A DNA stretch of 64,000 nt from Symsagittifera roscoffensis (GCF_963678635.1 NC_087063.1:18829814-18893813), one strand, 5' to 3'; counted from the stretch's first letter, positions 1-15,100 are shown. Translations and numbers: made by a program. Notes: generated by a model not told the origin, from the sequence alone.

Positions 1-2590
1 ACTTCAACTCAAAATTGACAGTGAGTCATGAGAAGCGCTTTTGGTGGTCAGAAGAAAAAGCCGAGGCTTACTAACTTGCATAACAGGGGAAAACTCCAAA
101 ACAAATTGTTGAAAGTTTTTTGTTGGACGGTCCGAATAGAGTTTTTTGACATATCGAAAATTGATTTCAAGTAATTATTTAGTTTTTTACAGAAAATTTA
201 AGACGGTGAAAGTTTTGGTTCGAAAAAAAAATTAGCCATTGTACTAAGAATTGTAATCTTTTTTAAAAACTTTGTTTTTTGATTCATTTGTTAGTTCTGT
301 AATTTGATATATCTTCAGTTGACGATTAGGCTGCAGGTTTAACCGTACACCAAGTTACATTGACTAGAGTTGCACATTATGTTGTTTTCTTGCTAAACCA
401 TCAAAATTTTTATAGTTTGAAAAAAAAATATTTTTGGTTCTGAAAAAGCTATTTAATACAAGTTCAACTGTTCTTTTTTTTCATCTTTTTCACCTGTATT
501 TATGCAATATTGATAGTTTGAGCTATAGTATCTTAGAAAATAATCTTTTAATTATGATAAAATTAACGGTAAGGGGTATGTTTTAGAGAAAACAAAAGTT
601 GTTCTAAGCTGATGTTCAACTCATTTTTTTTCAGTAATAAAGAAAACTTCAGTAAATTTTTAAATTTGTGCAAAAAAAAACAACTCAATCTTCTTTTGCG
701 ATTTTGAATTTTCTAGAACGACTGTTTTTTAGACATGATTCTAAATGAAACACAAAATTTTTATAATTTTAAAGAATTAGGAGCAAAAAAACTTTTGTTA
801 TTTTTGTTTTATTCAATTTGGATTACAAAACAATTAACTAAAAATTAATAAATTCAACCTAACTATTTGAAAAAAAACAGCACAAAACAGACTGAAAATT
901 TTTCAATTGACGCCACGTATAACAGAGATTGATGCGTTCCGATCCTTTTTCTTGTTTTTTGCGAGCAACTGGCGTTTACATTTGGCTAATATTGGTTGTC
1001 TGCCTACTGCACCAAGGGCTCACTGTTAGACTGATTTCTGCAATGAGAGTGACAAGGTGAAGCTGGTGGCTCCATTTCCAGGCCAACTTGGGCCTCTCGA
1101 CTTCCTGGGAAGATCCAAATTGTCTCTACGAAAAAGGAATGCGCTCATAAGGAGATGAGTAAATCTAGATCCTTGAGTAGCATAACTTTGGCTATTTGCG
1201 CTGAATCGATGATATAAACTCCGATGATCAAAAAATTATCTTTTCTGATGGCCTTATAAACCATATTTAACCATATTTTTAAAGAAAGATATAAATGTAA
1301 TAAGATAACCTAAATGGAAAATATGTGATTTAGAGTGATCCAATTATCATTATTTGAATTTAATTGTTGTCTAATAAGGAAAGAAAATCTCCATGAGCAG
1401 TCTTGTCAAAAATAGATCGTCCTTGAGCGGAATCAGTCAAAACTTACACATACAGTCTTTTAAAGTTTTACGGTAACGGAGAGCAAACATTGAATTGAAA
1501 CGGGTAAAATTATGAATCAAATTATGAAAGCACGCGCCTGCAGAGGCGTTGTTATTGCGCTAAAAACAGAACAGGTCTTATCATGAATTGGAAATAAATT
1601 AGCTGATAAATGCTTTGTTTTGTATAATCAAGACCACATCTTTTCTAATTTTGATAGTAATTTTATCGACTCTTCTTCAAATTGAACAGTTTCGGACAAG
1701 TAATAAAACACAGCATAGTTTTGGGCTCACTTTCATATCTTGTATTCAGCGGCTAATCTAAAATGAATACATAAATTTCTTTATGTTTGATTGAGATTTA
1801 TGATTGGGTTTAGATGTCAGTCCACAACCAGAAAGTTGTCAAAAAGAAACCCTTTACATTTTAACCTGATTTAGTCTTACGAGATTTCGTTTATCTGCTG
1901 GGAAACTTATCCAGTTTGGCTACGCTGTGTATGATCTATCACTGGCTGATAAGCGAATGGTTCGAATAAACTAGAATTTATGTACATAAGTCCGTGTTTG
2001 ATTTTTCACGCATGTTTATCTGTATGTGTAATTGTTAATTTTTATGGATATATGTTCAGAAGTGTAACTATAGCTAAGAGTTAAGCCACAAATCAAACTC
2101 AATGTAGCTTTATTTCCAGATTAGTCGAGATTTTCTAGAACATTTTACTAGGTGTTGTATCTGAACTATGTTCAACCAGATACTACAAAGTAATATAATT
2201 ATGTGTAAATTGTGTGCATTGCATGTTCGATATTTACATGCTTTACGGTTTGCTTGTATTGGAAATGTTATATCAGAAAAGATGTACAAGCATGTTGTTC
2301 CAAAACGTTTTCGAATCAATTTAGGATAAATAATTGTAAGGGGAAATTAAATTCGATGTCAAAATTAATCCAAATTCTTCTTTTTACTTCTCTTCATTAT
2401 TCTAGATTGTTACACCAGATGCTAATTGGGTACAGATTATCAATCAGATTTCGATACGTAAAATTAGTGCGTGTAGATAGGCATTTTAATCATTTTTTCT
2501 TGTAAATGTAAGCACGATTAATGTCTACTTTGTATTTTTTCTTATATACATTTGTTTATAATGATTCATATGTATAAAGTCACTTATGCG
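1..2590. other. AT-rich non-coding DNA left of the ETFDH exons
   Basis: No recognisable gene. The stretch is AT-rich with many homopolymer runs and stop codons in every frame. I looked for the missing 3' exons of ETFDH on the minus strand and did not find them. A short island of more balanced composition lies near 1,000-1,160 (see findings). Confidence 0.6.
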
Positions 2591-2790
2591 NNNNNNNNNN
2601 NNNNNNNNNNNNNNNNNNNNNNNNNNNNNNNNNNNNNNNNNNNNNNNNNNNNNNNNNNNNNNNNNNNNNNNNNNNNNNNNNNNNNNNNNNNNNNNNNNNN
2701 NNNNNNNNNNNNNNNNNNNNNNNNNNNNNNNNNNNNNNNNNNNNNNNNNNNNNNNNNNNNNNNNNNNNNNNNNNNNNNNNNNNNNNNNNN
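2591..2790. other. Assembly gap, 200 N
   Basis: Exactly 200 undetermined bases. The second gap in the window has the same length, so this is probably a placeholder for a gap of unknown size. It lies downstream of the last visible ETFDH exon and could hide C-terminal exons. Confidence 0.95.
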
Positions 2791-2968
2791 CTGTGTTTAT
2801 GCATCAAGGTGGCCCGGAAATCATGTTTGCAAGCAAATTTGTTCGGAGCTTGCAGATTAACCTTTTAATTAACTTTGCCCAACCGAACTCAAGCAATTTA
2901 TTATAGCACACTTTAATTTTCAACAGGTTCTTTTCAGCCATCTCTGTTTACTTGTTCTATTAAGTAAC

Positions 2969-3187
2969 CTGCAGTCCTCCCTCGTTGAGTGCTCTAGCCC
3001 CGTAAGCCAATCGTTTGCCCCCCGTGAGAAACTGGGAGATGTAAGGGTGGGTCTTCCACTGCTGGAACTCCTTGAACGGGTTCAGATAGGGGTTGTTGTA
3101 GTCCAGTCCAATCACGAAACCCAGAGCCACAAGAGGTGCTCCTTCGTCAAGGTGATACATGAAGGATCCACCGTAAACGTCCTTGCT
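2969..3187 (-). CDS. ETFDH: ETFDH exon 8 (ARALNEGG block)
   Basis: 219 nt, 73 codons, from [16 protein letters not shown] to [18 protein letters not shown], followed by a GTTACT donor. It covers the ubiquinone-binding and membrane-contact part. It is the last exon visible; the next exon should start with the PKLTFPGG-type block, which I do not see between 1 and 2,590. Confidence 0.92.
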
Positions 3188-6100
3188 CTAAATTATACAC
3201 TTAAAATGGAAAACTTTGAACGTGAACTGACCAGAAAAGCAATAAGTTGGCTCAAGACTCCGAAAAATTGGTCAATTTAAGCCGATCATCACATTCAATT
3301 CAGGCGCATTCTTTAGGCATTAAGTTTAGGCATTAAATCCAAAGGGGGCACTGTCGTCTTAAAATTATTAGAAGTGTGTGCTGAATGATAAATGCCTATT
3401 TGTTGGGTACAAAAATGACCATGGAAAGAATATATCGGATGACTACAATCGTTAATAACAGTAGCTTGCTTCGTGTCATTTGAGCTTCAAAAAAAACTTG
3501 AGAGTCCAATGGAATGGTGTAGGGTGAATACTTACGAGTGGCCAGCCCACAGTGTGATCTACTAGTCCTGGTTTGTGGTTGCCCTCTTCCACCTCCCACA
3601 GCTGAAACGATCAACGTTCATAAAAAATCATATAAAATCCAAAATAAAATCATACCAGGTGCAATACTATTTTAAACAACATGCAAAAAACTAAAACGAA
3701 ATTGACGAAGGAACTAATGAACTATTTAAAAAAATGCTTGTATCTATACCTACGTTTAAAGTTAGAGTACAGTTCCGGTTAATCAACTAGATTTGAAATT
3801 GAAAAAAAAACACCAAAAAATTCGTCTAAAAACGCAACCATAAAAAACGCAACATGAGGAAACTAAGCCAATATAACATAAGACCCAAATTTTTTAGACA
3901 AAACCATGAAATTGGAAATCTTACCGAAACCAAGTTGGTTATTTTACAGTCAACGCAAAAAAAATTCAAGCACTACAAAAATTTTAAATGCAAACATGCC
4001 GGTTGAGAACTCCAACATATTTGGACTCAGAGAAATCAGGAGATACTTGGTGCTAATTTAAGTTTTGAACAAAAAAAACAGTTGCAATACCCTAGCTGGT
4101 CTCAAAGTCAAATGAATACTTAGCGACTATTCGAACTTAACTGCTGTACCTCTTTGAGACCTATGGCGTAGGTCTGTGGTTGACAGTCTTCTCTGAGCTG
4201 AGGAAACTGAGAGTAGAGCTGTTTCGTCAGGGATCCGTGACATCCCTCTGCGAACACTGTCACTTTGGCGTGCAACTCCATGCCCCGCTCGAAGGAGTCT
4301 TTAGGGGAGCCATCTTTGGCAACACCCATATCATTTGTGGCCACGCCCTTGATGGAACCATCATCGTGGAACAGAATCTGAAGTAAATAAAAATAAGCAC
4401 ATGTTCAGGGTTGCCAGACGTTTTTGACAACACTTCTCCATAGATTTCCTATGACACTTACAGACAGACGAGAAGCGACGCTTCGGATAACTTATTTTGC
4501 TACACACATATAGCATAACAAGACTGCTCGTATCAGGGCGAAGCCCTGAATGTTCCGACTGCCTTTTACGGTTTATGGAGCAGCAGTAATAACATTAAAA
4601 AAATTAAATGAAATAAAATAAAATGAAAATTTTTTTTTTCTAAAATTTGAAAAATTTTATGAAAATCATCCCCCCACACCCCATTTAAAGTACAAAAAGA
4701 TAGATTTCGTTCCTTGTAACAAATCAATTATGGCAAATAAGCTTCGTTCAACCAATTTGGAACGATTTCTAAGACGGACTAAATCTCCGCTTACGCGTTA
4801 ATAGCGCTAATTATATCGCGCGTTAATTGTCCCAAATTGGTCAAAATGGCAATCTTTAAACCCTCATAACTTTACGAAAAATGATCACAGGTGAAATATC
4901 TTTTCAAATTTAAGCTCAGTACAACAATACCTTTTGAATGATAAAAAAAATTCCGTCAAAAATGGCTAGTTAAAAAGTCGAAATTTGTCTGAAGAAAAAA
5001 AAACCCACCCCGAGCACAAATATTCCGTTACTTTCGTATCGAAAGTCGGAACAATAAACTAGCTATATGAGACAAAAGCTAAGTCAAATATATACATATT
5101 TCACAATGTGTCTTCTACAGCTAAGTCTCATAAACATATTTCAAAATGTGTCTTCGAAAATGAGACAAAAGATAAGTCAAATATATACATATATCAAAAT
5201 GTGTCTTCTAAAATGAGATCTGCAAAAACTTTTATATTCTTGTCTGGGTATGTCTTGAATCATGTTAATTTTGAGAAAAACATGACAAGTAAGACAACTG
5301 AATGTTAACTTAGCATTGGAAAAATAACTTTCGAAGCAAAAACAAAACAGACAAAATTTGAGCAGACTAAAAACTAAAGTATAACAAGACTGCTCGTATC
5401 AGAGCGAAGCCCTGAATGTTCCGACTGCCTTTTAAGGTTTATGGAGCAGCAGTAATAACATAAAAAATTAAATGAAATAAAATAAAATGAAAAATTTTTT
5501 TCCAAAATTTGAAATTTTTTATGAAATCATCCCCCCACACGCCATATAAAGTACAAAAGAATAGATTTCGCTCATTGGAACATATCAATTATGGCAAATA
5601 TGCTTCTTTCAACCATTTTGGAACAATTTCAAAGACGGATTAAATCTCCGCTTACGCGTTAATAGCGCGAAATATATCGCGCGTTAATTGTCCCAAATTG
5701 GCCAAAATGGCGATCTTTAAACCCCCATAACTTTACGAAAAATGATCACAGGTAAAATATCTTTTCAAATTTAAGCTCAGGACAGCAATACCTTTTGAAT
5801 GATATAAAAAAAATCCGTCAAAAATGGCTAGTTAAAAAGTCAAAATTTGTCTGAAGAAAAAAAAACCCACCCGGAGCACAAATATTCCGTTACTTTCGTA
5901 TCGGAAGTCGGAACAAAAACTACCGAATAAAAACTAAAGTATACCAATTCTCTATTGAAAATTCTTGTAACTTGCAAGTGTAATTGAGATGGTACAACTA
6001 TAACCTCGCTTCCAGCGTAGCCAGGATATATCTCCACACCCATCTCTTCGGCCTGTTCGCCCAGCCACTTGACCACATTGCCCAGTCGCACTATATAATT

Positions 6101-9100
6101 GCCCTTGTTGTGCATGGGGAAGCCTGGAAAAACAGAAGAAATCGTGTGTTATTTTTGATGGCATATTAAAGCTGGATAAACAAACTTGTCTGATTTCGAG
6201 ATAAGTTTGAGCTAATTCAAAAGGTGACGTGCGTAAGAACACCCGATAAAGTAAACATCAAAAAAAGTTATTACCAAGTCAAACATCTTTAAAAATCTGC
6301 AATAAATAATACAAACAGAATTCAACTGAAAAATATTTTTACGTTGAGAACATACGCATTGTTTTTAAAACAAAATTTCGGCCACTTGTATTCATAGATT
6401 TTAAAATTGGTGCATCATTAGATTAGATGAATATTACGTAATTTTGGATGTTTTCACAATCGGTTGTTTGCACAAATGCCATTTCGAATTTATTTAACAA
6501 CAATGAGAAAGTTGCAGATGTTTAAGTGTACCTGGTGGTATTGGGACTGGAATGCGACTGTTCTTCAAGAGGAACGAGAACCTATCCTGAGATACCTCTG
6601 TAGTGATTGGCGCCTAAAATCACATCACATATCATCATCACACTCGATACTAATTTGACCTTATTTAACACAAAACTCTACTCGCCCCTCTGTCCTTCCA
6701 GTCTGGGAGTAATTCGTTCAAAGCAGTCGGCTCCAGACAAGCACCTGACAAAATGTGACCACCTAAACAACAACAAATAAAAACCCTCGTTCAAGTCCTT
6801 CTCCGAAAAAAATACAACACAAACATAAAAAAGCCGAAAAAAAATTAAATTATGAAAAAACTAAGTCAGCCAAAATTTTCGTATGTCTTGATAAAAAGTT
6901 ACTACAGCCAGCTAAAACTGGATGCACGTGTTTGATTTTGAATGAAATTGCTATATCGATGCGGTACTAAAACTGTGATATCAAAAATTGGACATTGCCC
7001 AAAACCTTAGTTGTTTCTCTACTGAAATAAGTGAGAAGAATAAAATAAAGTTGAGACAATGAATTTTCCCAAGAAGACACTACATCTTTTAGCAAAAATT
7101 ATGAAAACACCGCTGCTGCAGGAACCATTATAGAAACCGGTTCTTTCAATTGAACCTTTCGTCTCAGAATTGATTGTAAATTTTAAGAAAATCAAAAAGC
7201 TTCTAAACAACGTTCAAAAGGATTTCCAAAGCCAATGACTTTTTCCTGCAAAGAGCAAGTTGTAGACGTTTGAGCAGAGAGGACTCCCAAAATCAGGTTT
7301 CCAGCACAAAAAAAACGGCGATGTCTTTTACCGAAAAAAAAGTTTGAATTTCATGCACACTGAAAAAACAGTCCTACCATGACTCGACCACCACACCTTA
7401 GGCTGCAAAAGCGACCGCGTTTCTTCCAGGCGTGTGAAGGAACCAGGAAGCTATTAGGATTCAATAATAAATGGAACGCCTATTTGAAACTCAGGCATGC
7501 TCATCTCATGTCTGTTGGTTGACGGAAGTGCGAATTTGAGAAAACTAAAATAATAAAATAAGTTGATTACAAGAAAATGTCTATGTTCTGATTTGATACA
7601 CAGTGTCGAAGCTCAGCCTCGCAGACACAAGCGAAGAAAATGCAAAAGAGAGCCCTGAACTGGCGAAACAGTGAAATAAGGAAAAGATTTGAAACATCAT
7701 GAGAAAAAAATTTGAATCACGTTTTCACATCTGCTCCACGACCGCTTGTAACTTAACTAACACTAGCCACCCATAAAGCAGCAAAAATTCGAGCAAAGAA
7801 ACCAGTTCAAAGTTTCGGATTTGATTCTCCGACCTGACGTCCTCACATTTGCGCCATGGTCACTTGGAAGTAAACGAGTGACCCAGTAAATTCTGGATGC
7901 ACCTGTTTTTTTTAAAGATTTTTACATTAGCTAGAAATTTTTTGGGAAACAAAAATTCCTGTTGATTCCCCAAAAGTTAACCACTTTCATAGCAAAAATG
8001 TGAATGATACGAACTATTCCAAATGTCTTAAAGTTACTACAGTAGACTTCATACACCAAGGGGGCAATCGATTAGCGTTTACCAATGACCAATTGTTTTA
8101 AAGTCCGATCAAATATTTAAATTACAAGAACAAAATCCACAGTTGATGCCAGAGTAGATAGGCTAGTTTACTTTATATATCAATTACAAAACAGTCTGCA
8201 TATTGTATGTTTTAAATCTGCCCGAGGCCTTTGATACAGTTGATCATTCTATTTTACTAGCGAAACGCCAAATGTATTGGTTAAGGGGCCGTGATCCAAA
8301 GCTTAAAGCTTCATCTCTTTTTGTTTCCATCGAGGTATTTTGACAGACCTGAAAAATGTGGAAACAAAAGGATCAGTTATGAGCTGAAATCAAAGTCTAC
8401 TCTAATTAGATGATCTTCGTGTAGCTGTAGAGAAATTTTAAATACCTATATTGAGCATTCAAAAGTTTTGAAAACAAAGAAACTGATCTTACACGGCCGC
8501 AAATACAAAGATACTGGATAAAGTATAGGGCAATTCATGATAACAAGATGCAAAAAACCCGCGAATTAAACAAAAAAAAACAATTTGTCAAAGAAAACAT
8601 AATTTATCAATTACTAGGGTGTATCTCTCGACGAAAAACTAGATGACTACGATTGAAATTCAAAAAGGGAAGCCGCAAACTAAATGGCACTGAAATACAG
8701 ACCTAAAACAAAAACTCCTGTTGTTCTCCTAAAATTAATGATTTTTATAGCAATATTGTGAATGAAACTCACTTTTCTAAATGCCTTAAATTATTACATT
8801 AGACTTCATATATTAAGGAGGCACTCGATTAGTAATTACCAAAGACCAATTGTTTTAAAAACGATCACATATTTTCGTTACCAGAACAAAAATCTACAAA
8901 TGGTGCCAAAGTAGATGTCTTAGAGTTTACTTGATAAATCAAATACAAAACAGTCTGCATATTGTATGATAGAAATCTGCCCGAAGCCTTTGATACAATT
9001 GATCATTCTATTTTACCAGCAAAAAGACAAATGTATGGGTAAAGGGGCCATGCTCATGCACGTCTAAGCTTTATCACTAATTGTTTACCGTCGAGATATT

Positions 9101-12100
9101 TTGACAGACTTAGAAAGAGTGGAAACAGAAGGATCAGTAAAAAGTTCAAATCTAATTCTACTCGATATAGATATGTTCGTGAGGCTGTAGAGAAAATGAA
9201 AATCGTTTTTTAAGCTGAAGCTTAATGCCTAAATTGAGAAATTGAGAATTCAGAAGTTTTGAAAACGAAAAAGCGATTTGACACAGTGATCAAAACAGAT
9301 AGCCGCAAATCGGACTTTACGCAAAACCCTAATTTTTCTGCTTAAAAAAGATAATCTGCTTATGTAAAAAAGAAAACTACTACCCACTCTTTCAATTGAA
9401 TTCTATATTTCAGATTTGGCTGGGTAAATTTCGAAAAAATTTCCAATAATTGAGCGAAAAATAGAAATTTGACTACTTAAAGCACCAAAAACTTTTCTAT
9501 ACTTAGGCATAGGAATAGCCTATACTATAGCATTCGTAGCTTTAGCTAATAGTTTTCAATAATAGTGATGAAATTTCTTTAAAAAAAGGTTAAAATTTCG
9601 AAGAATGGAGTTTTCCGAAGTTTTCTACAAAAAATCAACTTCAGAAGCAATAGGTTAAATTTGAAGAAAAAAATTCCGAAAAAAAATAGGCAAAATTAGC
9701 TATTTTCTAGGTCACGTTTTTTTCAAAACTAAGGGCATAGTCATTTGCGCAGGTAAGATGTGCATAACTACTTTCTTTCGGTCAAACTCCGAGTTGGCAG
9801 GGTAGTTTATGAGAAAAGTCAAAAAAATTCAAAAATTAACCTATATGTTAAAAAATGAGCTTGTTTGAGGCCATGACTTTTTTCTACCAAAGTTAGGGAA
9901 AAACCACTTAAGATGAAATCCCTGTGATTTGTTCTTTTGATTGAAATCTTCATTCCAGCTTTGTGCATTTAATACTTGCAAGAAATTAAATGTTGTATCA
10001 AAAAATGAAGGCGTAGCCGGTTAATCACGGAAACTTCCCACAACCCGTTCTATCTATGGTTCAAAAAAGGCAAATTTGAGAGGGTGGTTTATGAGAAAAA
10101 AAAACCCATGCATTTAATACTTGCAAGAAATTAAATGTTGTATCAAAAAATGAAGGCGTAGCCGCTTAATCACGGAAACTTCCCACAACCCGTTCTATCT
10201 ATGGTTCAAAGAAGGCAAATTTGAGAGGGTTGTTAATGAGAAAAAAAACCCCAAAAACATGGGTCAGAAGCTTCCCCCACAGACTTTTTCGGAAGCTGTA
10301 GACAAGGGGGTAAAGTCAAAAGAGTCTAGATGATTATGCAAGTACACGGTGGAGTAGGTGCTCTAACCGTCGATACCACTTTTCTGGAAATCGGCAGGGT
10401 AGTTTTTGTGAAAAACTAAATTTTTTGCAAACAGTGAAAAAAAAACAAAGCCGAAAAAAATTGATTTTATAGAAAACTTATAAAAGAGTTAAGTCCCTCC
10501 TGAAACTGCTCTGATCAACACTTCAAACTACCATGATACTTCGCTGCAGCACAAAAAAAGACGGTGATGTCTTTTAACGAAGAAAAAAGTTTGAATTTCA
10601 TACACACTGAAAAAAGACGGTCCTACCATGACTCGACCACCACACCTTAGGCTGCAAAAGCGACCGCGTTTCTTCCAGGCGTGTGAAGGAACCAAGAAGG
10701 TGTTAGGATTCAATAACAAATGGAACGCCTATTTGAAACTCAGGCATGCTCATTTCATGTCATTGGATGACGGAAGTGCGAATTTGAGAAAACTAAAAGA
10801 ATAAAATAAGTTGATTACAAGAAAATGTCTGTTCCGATTTGATACACAGTGTCGAAGCTCCGCCTCGCAGACACAAGCGAAGAAAATTCAAAAAAGAGCC
10901 CTGAACAGGCAAAACAGTGAAATAAAGAAAAGATTTGAAACATCATTAGAAAAAAATTTGAATCACGTTTTCACATCTGCTCCACGACCGCTTGTAACTT
11001 TACTAACACTAGCCACCCATAAATCAGCAAAAATTCGAGCAAAGAAACCAGTTCAAGGTTTCGGATTTGATTCTCCGACCTGACGTCCTCACATCTGCGC
11101 CATGGTCACTTCGAAGTAAACGAGTGACCCAGCTAATTCTGGATGCACCTGTTTTTTTTTTTAAAGATTTTTACAGTAGCTAAAAAATTTTTGGGAAACA
11201 AAAATTCTTGTTGATTCCCCAAAAGTTAACCATTTCATAGCAAAATGTGAATGATACGAACTATTCCAAATGTCTTAAGTGCAAGCCGAAATTGCTGAAA
11301 ATGAAGCAGTTCAATGGATACTATGGTTGCAGCTTGTGTGTTATGAAGGGAACCCACAAAGCATATGTTCACAGTTATTCACACAAAGAAAAAATTGTAA
11401 TGCGAGATCCCAGCAAACATACAAACCACTTATCAAACCCAAATGACCCCGAATTTGAGACTCGTGGTATTCGAGGGGCCTCAACATTGTTTGCAATGAT
11501 CGAAAACTTGCCACTAAGTAGCCCAATTGACACGATGCACCGAGAACTGAAAGGTATTGCCTGCGATTTGCTGAACTTTTTATGTGAAACTTTGAGCTGT
11601 GTACCTGAAGTAGACCCTTGGATTAAAGATGTCTCGCTCCCATCTGAGTTCACCCGCGCCTTACGTCCTCTTAATAGACTTAGTGTTTTCAAGGCCTCTG
11701 AGTTGAAAACTTTTCTGCTCTACTTTTCGCCAATAGTTTTCGCGCCTTTCATGACTGAGCATCAAGGAAACCTCCGAGACTTGAGTTACATGGTTTATGC
11801 ACTCAGGTCTCCAAAGTTTCCAATGACTTGAAGTTACTACAGTAGACTTCATACACCAAGTAGCAATCGATAAGCGTTTACCAATGACCAATTGTTTTAA
11901 AATCCGATCAAATATTTAAGTTACACGAACAAAAATCCACAGTTGATGCCAGAGTAGCTATGCTAGTTTACTTTATATATCAATTACAAAACAGTCTGCA
12001 TATTGTATGTTTTAAATCTGCCCGAGACCTTTGATAGAGTTGATCATTCTATTTTACTAGCGAAACGTCAAATGTATTGGTTAAGGGGCCGTGATCCAAA

Positions 12101-15100
12101 GCTTAAAGCTTCGTCTCTTTTTGTTTCCCATCGAGGTATTTTGACAGACTTGCAAAAAAATGTGAAAACAAAAGGATCAGTAACGAGCTGAAATCAAATT
12201 CTACTCTAATTAGATTATCTTCGTGTAGATGTAGAGAAAATTTAAATACCTATATTGAGCATTCAAAAGTTTTGAAAACAAAGAAACTGATCTTACACGG
12301 CCGCAAATACAAAGATACTGGATAAAAGTATAGGGCAATTTATGATAACAAGATGCAAAAAACCCGCGAATTAAAAAAAACAATTTGTCAAATAAAACAT
12401 AATTTATCAATTACTAGGGTGTATCTCTCGACGAAAAACTAGATGACTACGATTGAAATTCAAAAAGGGAAGCCGCAAACTAAATGGCACTGAAATACAG
12501 ACCTAAAACAAAAACTCCTGTTGTTCTCCAAAAATTAATGATTTTTATAGCAAAATTGTGAATGAAACTCACTATTCTAAATGCCTTAAATTATTACATT
12601 AGACTTCATATATTGAGGAGGCAATCGAATATTTACCAAATACCAATTGTTTTAAAAAACGATCACATATTTTCGTTACCAGACCAAAAATTTACAGTTG
12701 ATGCCTAAGTAGATGTCTTAGAGTTTACTTGATAAATCAAATACAAAACAGTCTGCATATTGTATGATAGAAATCTGCCCGAAGCCTTTGATACAATTGA
12801 TTATTCTATTTTACCAGCAAAAAGACAAATGTATGGTTAAAGGGGCCATGCTCATGCACGTCTAAGCTTTATCTCTAATTGTTTACCGTCGAGATATTTT
12901 GACAGGCTTAGAAAGAGTGGAAACAGAAGGATCAGTAAAAAGTTCAAATCTAATTCTACTCGATATAGATATGTTCGTGAGGCTGTAGAGAAAAAGAAAA
13001 TCCTTTTTTAAGCTAAAGCTTAATGCCTAAATTGAGAAATTGAGAATTCAGAAGTTTTGAAAACGAAAAAGTGATTCGACACAGTGATCAAAACAGATAG
13101 CCTAATTTTTCTGCTTAAAAAAGATAATCTGCTTATGTAAAAGTGAAAACTACTACCCACTCTTTCAATTGAATTCTATATTTCAGACTTGGCTGGGTAA
13201 ATTTCGAACAGTTTCCAATAATTGAGCGAAAAATTGAAATTTGACTACTTAAAAAACCAAAAACTTTTCTATACTTAGGCATAGGAATAGCCTATACTAT
13301 AGCATTCGTAGCTTTAGCTAATAGTTTTCAATAATAGTGATGAAATTTCTTTTAAAAATGGTTGAAATTTCGAAGAATGGAAAAATTCAAAATGGAAAAA
13401 ATTCGAAGAATGGAAAAAATTCAAAAATTAACCTTAATGTTAAAAAATGAGCTTGTTTGAGGCCATGACTTTTTTCTACCAAACTTAGGGAAAAACCACT
13501 TGGGAAGATGAAATCCCTGTGATTTGTTCTTTTGATTGAAATCTTCATCCCAGCTTTGTGCATTTAATACTTGCGAGAAATAAAATCTTGTATCAAAAAA
13601 TTAAGGCGTAGCCGCTTAATCACGGAAACTTCCCACAACCCGTTCTATCTATGGTTCAAAAAAGGCAAATTTGAGAGGGTTGTTTATGAGAAAACAAAAA
13701 ACCCAAAAACAAGGGTCAGAAGCTTCCTCCACAGACTTTTTCGGAAGCTGTAGACAGTGGGGTAAAGTCAAAAGAGTCTAGATGATTATGCAAGTACACG
13801 GTGGAGTAGGTGCTCTAACCGTCGATACCACTTTTCTGGAAATCGTCAGGGTAGTTTTTGTGAAAAACTAAACTTTTTGCAAACTGAAAAAAAAACAAAG
13901 CCGAAAAAAATTGATTTTATAGAAAACTTATAAAAGAGTTAAGTCCCTCCTGAAACTGCTCTGATCAACACTTCAAACAACCATGATACTTCGCTGCAGC
14001 ACAAAAAAAGACGGTGATGTCTTTTACCGAAGAAAAAAGTTTGAATTTCATACACACTGAAAACACACGGTCCTACCATGACTCGACCACCACACCTTAG
14101 GCTGCAAAAGCGACCGCGTTTCTTCCAGGCGTGTGAAGGAACCAGGAAGGTGTTAGGATTCAATAACAAATCGAACGCCTATTTGAAACTCAGGCATGCT
14201 CATTTCATGTCATTGGTTGACGGAAGTGCGAACTTGAGAAAACTAAAAGAATAAAATAAGTTGATTACAAGAAAATGTCTATGTTCCGATTTGATACACA
14301 GTGTCGAAGCTCCGCCTCGCAGACACAAGCGAAGAAAATGCAAAGAAGAGCCCTGAACAGGCAAAACAGTGAAATAAGGAAAAGATTTGAAACATCATGA
14401 GAAAAAAAATTGAATCACGTTTTCACATCTGCTCTACGACCGCTTGTAACTTTACTAAGACTAGCCACCCATAGAGCAGCAAAAATTCGAGCAACGAAAC
14501 CAGTTCAAGGTTTCGGATTCGATTCTCCGACCTGACGTCCTCACATCTGGGCCACGGTCACTTCGAAGTAAACGCGAGTGACCCAGCTAATTCTGGATGC
14601 ACCTGTTTTTTTGTTTGTTTTTTTTTAAAGATTTTTACAGTAGCTAAAAAAATTTTGGGAAACAAAAAATCCTGTTGATTCCCCAAAAGTTAACCATTTT
14701 CATAGCAAAAATGTGAATGATACGAACTATTCCAAATGTCTTAAATTGCAAGCCGAAATTGCTGAAAATGAAGCAGTTCAATGGATACTATGGTTGCAGC
14801 TTGTGTGTTATGAAGGGAACCCACAAAGCATATGTTCACAGTTATTCACACAAAGAGAAAATTGTAATGCGAGATCCCAGCAAACATACAAACCACTTAT
14901 CAAACCCAAGTGACCCCGAACTTGAGACTCGTGGTATTCGAGGGGCCTCAACATTGTTTGCGATGATCGAAAACTTGCCACTAAGTAGCCCAATTGACAC
15001 GATGCACCAAGCACTGAAAGGTGTTGCCTGTGATTTGCTGAACTTTTTATGTGAAACTTTGAGCTGTGTACCTGAAGTAGACCCTTGGATTAAAGATGTC

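Noticed and set aside
2552-2906. ORFs running through the first N gap
   Set aside because: They consist almost wholly of undetermined residues.
10528-10719. Recurrent 63-76 codon minus-strand ORF (also 13,939-14,169) starting [19 protein letters not shown]
   Set aside because: Present in each L unit because the DNA block is conserved as DNA; changes between units are not biased to synonymous sites by eye and the first unit does not keep it open.
10811-11083. 90-codon plus-strand ORF in L unit 2
   Set aside because: Units 1 and 3 have stops and frameshifts in the same block; no recognisable similarity.
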